This document shows, piece after piece, positions 35,283-45,777 of a stretch of DNA of 64,000 bases. Position 1 is the stretch's first letter; each line of letters starts with the position of its first letter. The notes under the pieces are model-generated. The model saw only the letters and a program-made list of their open reading frames with translations. It searched no databases and was not told the DNA's origin. The translations under genes were made by a program, and so were the position numbers. The stretch spans positions 1,178,001 through 1,242,000 of the forward strand of contig JAEUWY010000015.1 in the NCBI GenBank assembly GCA_022059125.1. The letters run 5' to 3'. The DNA is from Corynespora cassiicola. Lineage: Eukaryota > Ascomycota > Dothideomycetes > Pleosporales > Corynesporascaceae.

Positions 35283-38200
35283 CCTAAAGTTCCCCGAGAC
35301 GAAGCGTACCCTTGCTCCTGGCTTTCTGTTTAGTGTTTAATCGGTAATGTTATGAGGCACGATTCTTTTATCAGGCCATGAAACATATGTAGCCATTTTC
35401 AATCGAGATGTGCTTCTCATATCGGCGGTCCCCCAGTCCTGATGTCAACATGATAAAAGGCAGACACGGTCCTTCCTTCAAACAACTCCCACCTCAAATT
35501 AACTTTCCAGCTAGCCATACATGGCTACTGACTCCATAAAGGAAGTTCCACCGGTGACCACTTTGGACTGAAGGTGTAGCCATGGCCGACTCTCACCTTC
35601 GTCTTGGATACAGCATGGTTTATTGGATACTAGACCAACTCTACACAAACCGCGGCTGTGACATGGCCGCGCTGTTGTAGATACAGTATGCTCTAGCCCT
35701 ATAGAGCCGACCCCACACATGGTGATTAGCATGGCATAACGGCGGCCATAAACCAGAAACCCTGGCGATCCGACTTCCGCAACGCTCATCCGAACCCGCC
35801 CAAGGCAGCATGAAACGGCCATTGCAAGGTGCAGTCCGATGGGCAGCTGAACACTGGAGTTCAAGGGCACGATGAACACGCAGATCTGACGACAAGCTCA
35901 TGCAACAGCGCGACGAAAATGGAACACAAACTACGTAAGTGTTCACCATGGCCCACCTCACCATGGACGGAGATGTTCCAATCGAGGGGAAAGATTCCGA
36001 TCAGCCAAGGGTCCAGGATCGCCCAAGCAAGGCAGAGCATCATGCGTTTTTAGCAGGCGGCTGTTAAGCCCAGTCTTGGACAAAGGACCCTCGTCTTGCC
36101 GCGCGACCTTGTGTGGTCTGGCTGCTGTGCTGTGTTGTATGCCAGCCCGACAGTCTGCAGCATCGTCGTCAGCCGCAAGAAAAAAAACAAGCTACACTCC
36201 CGTCCTCTCCACCAGTGACTTCACCCCGTCCACATTGCCTTACAGCGAACATCCCTCCCGCTATATCAAAAAAATTATCGTCAATAAATCGGAGAGGCCC
36301 ACAGCAGGGTTTCTTTTTCTCCACGAAAGGGCTTCCAAGATGCTTCGTCGCGAACGACAGTCGAGACAACACAGCCCCCGCTGCCGTGGTAGGTCCACTG
36401 GGGCGCACATCCCAATCTTAACGCCACCGCATCGCTTGCTGTATGGGCTATGACGTTACGATATAGGGCTTGTTTACCGTGGTTAAGCAGCGCATTGCAC
36501 GGCTATTGCTGGACCTCACGCGCGCAGGTAGAGATTTTCCCTCTTCTCCCCTGGAGTTGAGATCATCTTTCCCCACAAAAGCGTTCAAGCAAAGGCCCTG
36601 AAACCCTCGCGCGGCACTCTATCGACAACCAAGCACCAACTAGCTACTATATCCTGCTGTCTGCAGCGGTACCTTTTTGATTTTCAAACTGGTTTGCGAG
36701 CTGTGCTGTCGCTGCTGCTGCTGCTGCCATCTCCGCTCCCAAGTCCATGGGCTCCACAACGGACGTTCGGACATACTTCTCACACATGCCCAGCAAATCT
36801 GACAATCTCACGCGGGCGCTCCCCCCTCACGCTCTCCACAACACACGGGAGTGACAAAAGACTCCGGCACATCATGTAGTAATCGGAGCATTAGTCTGGC
36901 ACACCCTTTTTTTTTCGGGGGTGAGATTCTCGTCACAACCCAGCCTGCGCAGTTTTGAATCAGCTCACTCACCCATGCTGGCCTGCCTGCTGGCCTCCCA
37001 CAACCGCAACATCCCCAATATCCCCAATCCCCGCGCCACAAACGAACGCCCTTCCGCCCGCCACCCGCCCTGAAACTCCGCCGGACAATCCCACCATCTC
37101 CTCCTCTTCCTCTGCACCCAAACCCGCCTTGCCCCAGCTCCTCCCTCCTCTCCTCCTCCTCCTCCTCCCACCCCAAGACCATCTGCCCGCGAGACCTAAA
37201 AAAAAAAAAAGAAGAAGCCGCACACCCGTGAATCCCGCAGTTCAGTTCCGTTCAGCTCAACCTGTGCAAAGCCCACATGCCACCCTCGTTTCAACAAAGC
37301 AGCGCCTCGTGGGTCCCACTTCCCCCCCCCTCCCCTTCCCTTCGCTTTCCCACGCAGCAGCCCTGATGGGCTCGAAACCTTGGCGTTCCGCGCCCACTTG
37401 ATTGGCCTGATCGACGGCGCCCGCCCGAAAACGCCTAGTTGCGTTTCTGGGGGGGGAAGGCGGCCGCGACGCGAGGCCCGAGAGGTGGTGTCGGTCCACG
37501 GCCATGGGTGGGTTGGGTGGTTCCCTGCCGCGCCTTGCCCTGCCTTGCCTTGCCTTGCTCTGCCCTGTCCTGTCCTGCCCTGCCCTGCCCGCTCGCTCGT
37601 GCCGGCCGCGCACAAAAAAAAAAGGTGCGAGGAAACGAGCGAGTGAGCGGACAGAGGGCAGCGGGTGGGATGGGTCAAGTTTGGTTCGGGGCAGGGTAGG
37701 GGAGGGGAGGGGGCGCAGCTGAGCGGGTTGAGTGGATGGGGCACAAAGGGTGGGTTTGCGTCTTCTCTCTCTTTTCTCTCTCCCTCGAAAAAAAAGCGCG
37801 GGTTTCTAGGGTGAGCAGCAGGCCGGTCATCAGCTGCAATTGGTGAGGCAGTCGTGTGCACAGTAGACGCGGTGTGGTTGTGATTGGCGAGTCCAGAACT
37901 CGTGTGGTGCGGTGGACCGGGAAATGAACAGAGGGCTTGGAAAGTGTGGGGAGGGGGGGAGGTGGGTTCGACAGTGGATGAGCTGGCGTGTTTGTTCCCC
38001 ATCTGCAGCGTGCGTGCGTACGTGTGGTTCACTTCTCCGCCGGTCGGGCACTCCGTCGTTGTTGAGCGTGGTCTGGAGCTCCAACTAGGCGGTGCCTGGG
38101 GCCCAATGGCATCACCGAGCGCGCGTCTCCGAGCACATGCTTTTTCGCTGGCCAGCCAACGCCTGGGGTATTACTGATATTCGTTCATTCCAGCTATGAA

Positions 38201-38884
38201 AAGGCTATCTAATTGCCCGCTTTTGCACAGTCCAATCCGTTCCTGTCGCAGGGTTCCGGGAGGATGGGGAGAGGTAGGGGAGGGAGGAGATACTAGGAGA
38301 CACTAATGGTAATGGTGCTAAAGGTAGAGAGGTTGATGGGTTTGCGTGACAGAGCACGGAGTTGTACAGTAGGGACTGGATGGGAAGACGCTAGTCACCT
38401 GACGTGGACTACGACACCCAGTGTGAAGGTAAGGAATGACAAATGAAAAAAGAGTGAACCCGTGATGCCTGAGCGCCCGTCTGATAAGTGATGATGGTTA
38501 CCCGTCCCCCCCCGTAACATGTAAACTCCGTAGACGCCGAATTGATTCGAAGTTATATAACACAGATGAAGAGCCTACAGACCCGTCGGTGGAGCCGCTT
38601 TCACAGCCCTTGGCTCGCACTCGTACGAGGGGGCTGGATCAAACCAGGAGAGAAGAGCAACGCCGGTGGGAGCGCAGATGCAGAATATAGAGGTCTTGCT
38701 CTCGTCAAGGATCATTGCACGATGGTGCGCGCAGGACATAACAAGAGATGGCTGAGGAGATTACGGGTGATGTAGCGCGCGTCGGGGTATTGAGGTATCG
38801 TTGAGAAAAATCCAAACGTTAGAATGGCAGCAGAGGATGCCAGTCGGTGTGCCATTGCCATTACTAGCTCTGAGAGTAGCGCGC
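35283..38884. other. Convergent intergenic region, FluG-type gene / WSC gene
   Basis: 3.6 kb between two 3' ends. The middle (about 36950..37750) is strongly C/T-rich on the + strand with CTC triplets and CCTGC-type pentamers. Frames such as 37196..38032 (minus) follow these repeats and are Pro/Arg/Gly-rich chance products. No gene is supported. Confidence 0.5.
37524..37590. repeat. Imperfect CCTGC/CCTTG pentamer tract
   Basis: About twelve imperfect five-base units (CCTGC, CCTTG, CCTGT) on the + strand; purine-rich on the other strand. Confidence 0.85.
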
Positions 38885-39822
38885 TCATGCATTCGTGACC
38901 TGGTGCCCGGTTAGTTCATGTACGTCATGAGTAGCTGCAGCTTGTCCGCACCTTCAATATACGCCTCGAGTAATCCTCGTTGTCGGCAATGCTGCCGTTG
39001 CTCTGCCTCCTGTTCATGAACTCTGGGTCCAGACGCGAATCCGTCATGGACGAGTTGCTCGTGTGGAGCTTGCCTCCAGACACGAACGAGTTGACTGCAG
39101 CTTGGCGACGGTACTCCTCCTCTACCTCCTTCCTCTTCTTCTGGCGCAAGTAGAAGAGGACACCGCCTATAATGGCCGCGAGGGCAATGACACCGACGAC
39201 CACACCGACAGCGATTCCGACCTTGTTAGGACCGCCGCCACTGCTAGATTCGGAAGACTGGGTAGCAGTTTGGAGCGCTGCCGATGCTGATGATGCCGGG
39301 GCAGACGTCTGGGATGATGATGCCGCCGAGCTTGAAGAGACTGGCGGCTCATAAGAATCGACCTCCAAGTTGGTCTGGCCGGTAAGGATAACCAACCATC
39401 GGTTCTTTCCTCCGCCTGCGATACAGTCAGCACTCTATATTAGGGACCTAGGGCGCAAAACACAACGTACACTGCTTCTCGGGGAAACCAGGGCAGGATA
39501 CATCGCACTCGTCGAGGTTGACCTTGGTGTCGGTGGGTGGGAGCAGGTCGCCGCAGAAGCAGTGGGTTCCATTGACCATTCCCTGGACCGGCTTGTCCAA
39601 ACCCAAGCAAATCTGCTGGCACTGGCCGTCCGTGTTGAAGTTGCCGGCGCCGTGGTTGTCGAGCGGAACGCCAGTGGAGAAGCAGCCGACCGTCTTCATG
39701 GCAGCGGCAGGGACGGTGGTGGTGGGCGTGGGGATGGAGAAGATGGACGACGACGATTGAGCGGCCGCCGTTGACATGAGCGCAGCCGCCGCGAAGGCGG
39801 ACACGAATTTGATGGAAACCAT
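38885..39822 (-). CDS. WSC-domain cell-wall stress sensor
   Basis: Minus-strand exons 39822..39471, 39415..38952 and 38899..38885 give 276 residues. Order: signal peptide (about 1-21), a WSC domain with eight cysteines from C47 to C118, a Ser/Thr/Ala-rich extracellular stalk, one membrane helix (about 184-208, VGIAVGVVVGVIALAAIIG), then a basic cytoplasmic tail (RQKKRKEVEEEYRRQ) ending in DNEDYSRRILKVTNA. This is the architecture of Wsc1-type sensors, which report wall stress through Rho1 to Pkc1 and to Fks1. The last exon is 15 nt and supplies VTNA after a GTGCGG donor; without it the protein would read on to an unrelated tail. The closing YSRRILKV motif supports the assignment. Confidence 0.92.
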
Positions 39823-40684
39823 GGTGCCTGAGATGTTAGTAGGAGTCGTGGGCCGTCGAGGGCGAAGGCAGGGGACGATGGCGATGGCGATGGATCGTGT
39901 CCCGTCGGCTCGACCAGTAGTTGGACTGTCGGCAATCAGTAAGGCGTCGGACGGCGGCGTGGCCTCGGGCAGTGTCGTACCTTGGGGCCTAGGCTGGGAC
40001 AGGAGGGCGCATGGAAGAGTCGCGATGTGGTGGTGGTGGGCGGTCGGGTCCGTCAGGCGGTCGGACAGGCGGCGACGCCGTGGGGTTGGGCGGGATGGTC
40101 GTGAAGTTGAGGGGTGCGGATGGCTGGATGGCTGGAGAGAGGTGGTGGAGTCTGGCGGGACTACAGGCCCCGTTCGATGGCTTCGATGCTGGGTTGGAGG
40201 AGGACTCGCTCAGCGATGCCCTCGACTGCCGATTTCGAAACGCTGCGCGATGGGCGGCTTGTGTGGCCCAGGAATGCAGCGTTTCGGGTTGACCCCTTAT
40301 TCTCGCGGCGGCGGAAAAAGGAATGTACCTGGCCTTCGGGGTTGACCAAGGAGCGGAATCACGAGAGGCAGAGGCAGGCGGGCGGGCAGCAAGCAGATGG
40401 GAGTGAGCAACGAGTGTGGTGTCGTGAAGACAAGGACTGACGACGGTGGGTGAATAGAGGCTCGGGCTGGTGAGTGGGTCGCGAGAGCGAAAGGAGACAG
40501 CCCTGAAGGGGGACACGAGCACTAGGTGAAATGAGCCCGCACAGGCCGCCTTCCCGGACCTGGCACTGACAACTCCGAGAGCGAATCCCGCCGCCTTGGG
40601 GTTCATCAATTGGGACTAGGCCGCCTGCCTGCTTGATTGCGCACAGTGCCGTGCTAATAATTGCGCTGCGAGGAGAGGCACATG

Positions 40685-40711
40685 TGCTGGCGGTGCTGGC
40701 GGTGCTGGCGC
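40685..40711. repeat. Nonamer tandem repeat GCTGGCGGT
   Basis: About three copies of GCTGGCGGT, the last one diverged. Confidence 0.85.
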
Positions 40712-41352
40712 TGGCGGGCCCGCCGACCAGCCGGCCCACGCCCTTCAGAGGAGGCATCTAGGTGACTCGAAGCATCACTCGCCTGGGCACTCGGCCGCTC
40801 ACCTGGGCACTCACTCGTTCAACCCTCGACGAGGACCGCTCCGCGTCCTGGCAGACTCTCACAGACACTTCACGCGCGCCCTCACAACACGCACACGCAC
40901 TCCCTCGCACACCACGCAGGGCCCGTCATCAACAAATCGAACCTGGCCAACCGGCGCCACGCGGTACCTGTCTGGTTCCTGGCGCGCCTGGGGGGGGCTT
41001 GCATGGCCCTCCCTCCCGTACGCACCACTGCTGCCACTGTTTCACCCATGGCCGCTGCAGAAGGTTTAGCCAGGCGTTAAGCCAGCCCTTGGCCGCGGAC
41101 TCCTCCAAATCCAGCCCAGCCGCCCTTCTCGACTGCCTGGCGCGCCTGGGTGCTGACGTCGCCTGCCGTCTGCCTCTTGGTGCCAGAGAGTAAATCGGGC
41201 GACGTGCTGCACCCATACCGATCCCACAATTCCCCATGCGTGCCCTGCCTCCCTGAGGTGCCTTGCGTGCCGGTCCACGGCGTTCGAGATCGTTGGCATC
41301 CACGCCGCCGCCTTGGAGCCGCGCTGTGCCTGGTGGAGATTGGAAGGAATCT

Positions 41353-41363
41353 CACGTGACGTC
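41353..41363. promoter_or_regulatory. Overlapping E-box and CRE-like element
   Basis: CACGTG (41353..41358) overlaps TGACGTC (41357..41363) in the divergent promoter region. bHLH and bZIP factors bind such sites; the role here is inferred only. Confidence 0.3.
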
Positions 41364-42136
41364 TCGATATCAACACTTTGGCCCGTTCCACACCCGAACT
41401 CTGTCGCCAGCGATTGACACGCCCAGAGTGCCCGCCGCGCGTGCTTACACATGTCAGAGTCGTTTGGCGCTCCACGCCGCCTCTGCTGTGAATTTTCCGG
41501 CGCCGTGTGAGTCGCCCGCTCTCGCTGCCCTCGTCGGCCAATCACGGCCACCCTGCCAAGCCTCCCGGGCTGACTGAGCCCGCCATCCCGTGACTTGTGC
41601 GCTAGCCGGCTGGCTGGCGAGCTTTGCAGAACTCGGGAGGTAGCAGCGCGTTATATGCTGAACCTCCATGACAGCGTTTGATGCGACACCCACCTATAGC
41701 CCGCCGCCGGGCCTCGCCCTCGCTCCAGCCGGGCTCCAGCCAGCACATATGGATCTCTGATGACCTGGTTTCCCGCACCGTCAGCCAGTTCTTCCGCTCT
41801 GCCTGCCCGCATCAATGCCGCCATAGCTCCTCTGTCCCGGGGCCATTGGAGGCCAGGCGGAGGGCAAATAAGCGTCGAATGACTGCCCAAGCAGCCTTCT
41901 GTCCTCCTCCTCCGCCGCCTCCGCTTTCTGCCTTGTTCAATGTCGGGGCCCTGTTTGGCGCGCGGTCGAGTCGCGAGCCATCGTGGAAATATGAGCCGCC
42001 AACACTACCCAGCGCTATCAAGCCATTGGGTCTCCGTACGCCTTATATCCGAAAGGGATTCTATGTGTGATATTAATCAAAGCCAGAATTTCCACCCCTT
42101 GACTCTAAAGCTAGTACCCTACCCTCTGCGTCCTCG

Positions 42137-44281
42137 ATGCTGTCCTCAGCTCCCGCGCCGAACGCGACAGCGCCGCACCACCACACGATCCCTATCCCTA
42201 CACTCGAAAGTCATGACGTGTCATTAGGCTTAATAGAGGGAGACAGGCAGTTTGGAGGTATTTCTGCAAACGTTCCGGATGTGATCCATGAAGTTGCCAA
42301 TCCGAACCAACGAGCTGGACATACGAAGCACGAAACGCTCAGCAAACAGAGAGCTTCCCTTGGACCAAAATCCCCACCGAGAAGAAACGAGAAGAGCATG
42401 GAAGACAGTGTAATGCGGTTCAAGAAGCAGCTCAGCAAGGGTCGCAACCAGCCACAGGCACGCCAACGAGAGATTCTCATGGAAGCTTTCACAGACAGCT
42501 ATTCCATCAATATGCATCCTGATGACCAGCAGGGATTTATCAACCATGTCGTTGATCATTTGGCCAATGTCTGGTGGGCGGCTGATAACCTCTTGGCCGT
42601 TGTATTGGAGGAGCTTTTATTTGATGGGCGATATAATTGGCCATTACTGCACACTCCGGAGGGACTAGCGCTCATGAAAAATGTTGACCGGCTGGTTCGG
42701 AAATCGACAGAGCCTTTCCAAATCAACGAACGGCTGCACAAGCAATTTTCGGCCCACCTGAGTCCCTCCAAGCAGGAACGTGGTTCAACGCAAGACTCTA
42801 GCCTGCGGATTTTCATTGGGATGATATGGGATTCAAGCATTCGCTCTGTGGGTAGGTTGGATTCTTCACATCGCTCTCTCTTGAATGGATATGCCGATCG
42901 CCTATCAAGCCGTCAAACGGTGCCACATCTGGACGCTCTTCTCACACAGCCCATTCCTGCCACGGCGGACTACACGGCTTCTCTGTTGTCTACCTCCAAA
43001 TCGAAGGGTAATTTTCCAAAGTTGCGAGCCTCGGACTTTGCTTTTTTACCACAATCGCTCCTCCGGATATGGACAAGGGCGGTGCCTCGAGCCGTTCTGA
43101 GATCCTTGCCTCCGAATCTATCCCTGAGCGACAGCCCCGTTCATATTCAATGCCTAAAAGCATGGGTGAACGTGCTTACAAAATTCGATGCCGAATTTAG
43201 CGATGGGGTAGGCACAATACCAGGGCTATGCGCCGAGACCTGTGCTGAGCTAGCTGTGCTCGATATGCACCTTTCATTCACCAGTCGCCCGCTACGAGAA
43301 CAAGGAGTCCAGGCTATGGTATTCCTGATTTTGTCCCGAGTTGCCCACCATCGTTCTCTTGAAGGGATTTCGAAACGTCACCTCCAACGCGTCTTCCAAG
43401 ATTACCGCACCTCGGTTGCCGGAATGCACAAGTGGGGCAGGGATCTCGATTTGCGACTCATAGAGCTTATGAAGTTTATGAAAGAGAAAGGCTTGCCAAA
43501 CCACGGCGTTGCCGAGCTAAGTGTTCGGCTTATACACAAGCGTCATGGCCTTGGTGCGGTACTCAAATTTTTGAGACGGCTTCATCAGGGGGGCGTCAAA
43601 AGCTCCGATGTCGCCTTTCTCAAAACCTTTATGCATCAGACAATAGAGCATACGCGGTCCAGTGCAGTTACTGGACTGGAGGCTCAGCACTATGCATTTG
43701 CTGTCCATGCTTTCCAAGAAATCCGGACTTTTAAATTGCACGACACTGTTGAAATGGCTAACGTTTTGTCCAACCAATTTCTCGGTCACGAGCACGCTCA
43801 TCGGCAGTTCCAACATATACTTGATCGTGCCAAGGCTGAGCATGCTTTACCATTGCCATATCGGAATCTGACTGCGGATACGACAATGAACAACCGTGTC
43901 AAGCTCATACATCAACTGGCACACCAGTATTCCCTGGATAATACCCGGAGCTTTCGAGAGAATTGGCGATCGATCTATTTCCTGTACAAATACCTCTATG
44001 AGAACTGCCTCCCTGTCGGACCACTCTTCACCAGAGCCTTGGTCAAAGTGTGTATCGACCAGCCCTTGAGCCAGAAGTATTTTGTCAGTTCGCGGCGCCT
44101 CATCTGGCTGTGCAAATTAATTTCCAAAACCGATGGGGTTGATGCGGCGAGGGCAGTAGAACACAAATTCTGGGTACAGCGTGGGCAGCTCATAGAGTTT
44201 GCGTTGAAGAGATACAGAGATGCCGGAGGGATGGGCAAAGTCCATGTGAGCACCGTCAGGAGACTTGGACTGCTGGATTGA
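42137..44281 (+). CDS. Conserved-looking protein of unknown function, alpha-helical
   Basis: A single uninterrupted 714-codon frame. I do not recognise the family. After a polar N-terminus the protein looks almost wholly helical, with many amphipathic segments (e.g. HVVDHLANVWWAADNLLAVV, RLIELMKFMKEKGLPN, YFLYKYLYENCLPVG) and repeated F/L-x-R patterns reminiscent of fungal mitochondrial helical-repeat (PPR-like) proteins; no repeat could be confirmed by eye. Balanced amino-acid composition over 2.1 kb argues it is real. The N-terminus is uncertain: a tcctcag acceptor at 42149 lies just inside this frame and a GTACGC donor at 42036 ends an upstream frame in matching phase, giving a possible 829-residue product starting at 41678. 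Confidence 0.72.
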   Translation: MLSSAPAPNATAPHHHTIPIPTLESHDVSLGLIEGDRQFGGISANVPDVIHEVANPNQRAGHTKHETLSKQRASLGPKSPPRRNEKSMEDSVMRFKKQLSKGRNQPQARQREILMEAFTDSYSINMHPDDQQGFINHVVDHLANVWWAADNLLAVVLEELLFDGRYNWPLLHTPEGLALMKNVDRLVRKSTEPFQINERLHKQFSAHLSPSKQERGSTQDSSLRIFIGMIWDSSIRSVGRLDSSHRSLLNGYADRLSSRQTVPHLDALLTQPIPATADYTASLLSTSKSKGNFPKLRASDFAFLPQSLLRIWTRAVPRAVLRSLPPNLSLSDSPVHIQCLKAWVNVLTKFDAEFSDGVGTIPGLCAETCAELAVLDMHLSFTSRPLREQGVQAMVFLILSRVAHHRSLEGISKRHLQRVFQDYRTSVAGMHKWGRDLDLRLIELMKFMKEKGLPNHGVAELSVRLIHKRHGLGAVLKFLRRLHQGGVKSSDVAFLKTFMHQTIEHTRSSAVTGLEAQHYAFAVHAFQEIRTFKLHDTVEMANVLSNQFLGHEHAHRQFQHILDRAKAEHALPLPYRNLTADTTMNNRVKLIHQLAHQYSLDNTRSFRENWRSIYFLYKYLYENCLPVGPLFTRALVKVCIDQPLSQKYFVSSRRLIWLCKLISKTDGVDAARAVEHKFWVQRGQLIEFALKRYRDAGGMGKVHVSTVRRLGLLD

Positions 44282-44488
44282 GAAAAGAACAAAAACGAAA
44301 TGCTCACCGTAGCTGGCTATACTATCAAGTCGAAGTGACTGGTTAGTCTCCCAAGGCCGTGTTCGATTCAGGTATATAGAAGTTTGTAAAATATCCAAAT
44401 GTGTGCATCCACCAAAACAGAAGAGTCATCCCAACACCATGGTGCCGGCGGTACCTTTTGATCTCTCCCCACGCTCCCCATCTACCAT

Positions 44489-45130
44489 CTATCCCTTCGT
44501 CTCCCTCCTCTTCTCCCAGTCCGCCTTGTTCAACCCAAAGAGATGCAAATCCCTCGTAACCCCATGCTTCTCCACATGACCCCTCATGACCCCTTCCTCC
44601 TCATATCCGCACTTCTTCAACACCCTCATGCTGGCATCATTCCCACTAAAAACCCCCGCCCACAACCTCTTCGTGCCCTCCCTGACGCCAAACGCCCACT
44701 CCGCCAACGCCTCCACCCCCTCGGTCACATAGCCCCTCCCCTGGAACGGCTCCCCAACCCAGTACCCCACCTCGGCGGCGTGGGCCTGAACGTCAGCGCC
44801 GGGCTTGATGCCGATGCCGCCAATGGGCACGTCTGGCCTGTCGCGCTCGCAGATGACGAAGTGGGTGATGGGCGGGGCGAGGTTCATGCCGATCCACGTC
44901 TCGGCGTGGGCGAGCGTGTAGGGGTGTGTGAAGGAGAGGGACATGAATTTCGTGATGGAGGGGGGTCCGGCGTGCTGGACCATCCAGGGGGCGTCTTGCG
45001 GGTGCATGGGGCGGTAGGTGAGGCGGGGGCTGGTGAAGGTTGGGGGTGGGAGGGGGGAGGTGGCGGTTAGGGGGGTTTGGGCGAGGGAGGCGGTCATGGC
45101 TTCTGGGTGGGAGGGGGTCGGGGCGGCCAT
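44489..45130 (-). CDS. GNAT-family N-acetyltransferase (RimJ/RimL type)
   Basis: An intronless 213-residue frame. The fold shows the RimJ/RimL pattern: TSPRLTYRPMHPQDA at the start, a substrate-side block with HFVICERDRPDVPIGGIGI, AEVGYWVGEPFQGRGYVTEG containing the acetyl-CoA loop Q/R-x-x-G-x-G/A (QGRGYV), and NDASMRVLKKCGYEEEGVMRGHV. Such enzymes acetylate small molecules or protein N-termini; the substrate here cannot be read from sequence. The 25-residue Pro/Thr/Ser leader looks disordered and a second Met at residue 12 could be used. The gene converges on the 714-residue ORF (207 bases apart) and is divergent from ECO1. Confidence 0.9.
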   Translation of the reverse strand: MAAPTPSHPEAMTASLAQTPLTATSPLPPPTFTSPRLTYRPMHPQDAPWMVQHAGPPSITKFMSLSFTHPYTLAHAETWIGMNLAPPITHFVICERDRPDVPIGGIGIKPGADVQAHAAEVGYWVGEPFQGRGYVTEGVEALAEWAFGVREGTKRLWAGVFSGNDASMRVLKKCGYEEEGVMRGHVEKHGVTRDLHLFGLNKADWEKRRETKG

Positions 45131-45777
45131 TGTGAGAGTCGGTTGGGGTGGTTGGATTTTTTTTTTTTTCGTTTCGAGGCTTTGGTTGAGTGAGGGTTGA
45201 GTGTTCAGGTTTGCTTTGTCGCTGTTGGGTGGGATGGGTGAAGGCTTGGTGAGATCAAGCTTGATGGGGCGTCTTGGGAGCCTTGGTTGTGTTTATATAG
45301 TCCTTCCGGGGTGAGGATGGGCCTGAGTCGCTAGGCAGGCAGGTTGAGTCAATAGTGAACACGGTAAATGCGAGGGCTACATCTGTTTGTAGCAGCCTCG
45401 TATGCACCTTCCGCTTCGGAGGGTGGGCCGCCAAACGCAATGGCGAATGAGCGGGCGCTTTAGGTGGTGTTACTCATCCATCGGGTACAGTGCTCACTAT
45501 CTGGCTGACAGTGTGCCGCCCAGCCTTGCCACAAGTGTCGCCAGAGCTGAAAATCTTGGATTCGAGCCATTGCATTTGCAAATCGAAGGAATCAACTCCG
45601 AATACATATTTCTTGGCATACCCCGATGTGAGGTGATGTATGGTGTTGAGGAGTGACTTCGTGGTGTTGCGGCCCGTGCGCGCACTAGAAGGTGGGCTAC
45701 GCGACGCGACTTTGGGAGCGCGTCGGCCCAGTCATTAAAGGTCATGCCCATTCTTTGCGCATTGCCCACACAACACC
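45131..45777. other. Divergent promoter region, GNAT gene / ECO1
   Basis: 647 bases between two start codons transcribed apart. T-rich directly upstream of the GNAT start (45160..45180). No coding frame supported. Confidence 0.5.

Larger units (their letters stand above)
39823..42136. other. Divergent intergenic region, WSC gene / 714-residue ORF
   Basis: 2.3 kb, GC-rich, with a GCTGGCGGT repeat at 40685 and an overlapping E-box/CRE-like element at 41353. Most frames here are chance. The frame 41678..42035 may be a first exon of the downstream gene (see findings). Confidence 0.45.

Noticed and set aside
37196..38032. 278-codon minus-strand frame
   Set aside because: Driven by the C/T-rich repeat tract; includes translated pentamer repeats and a run of Phe from a poly-A tract.
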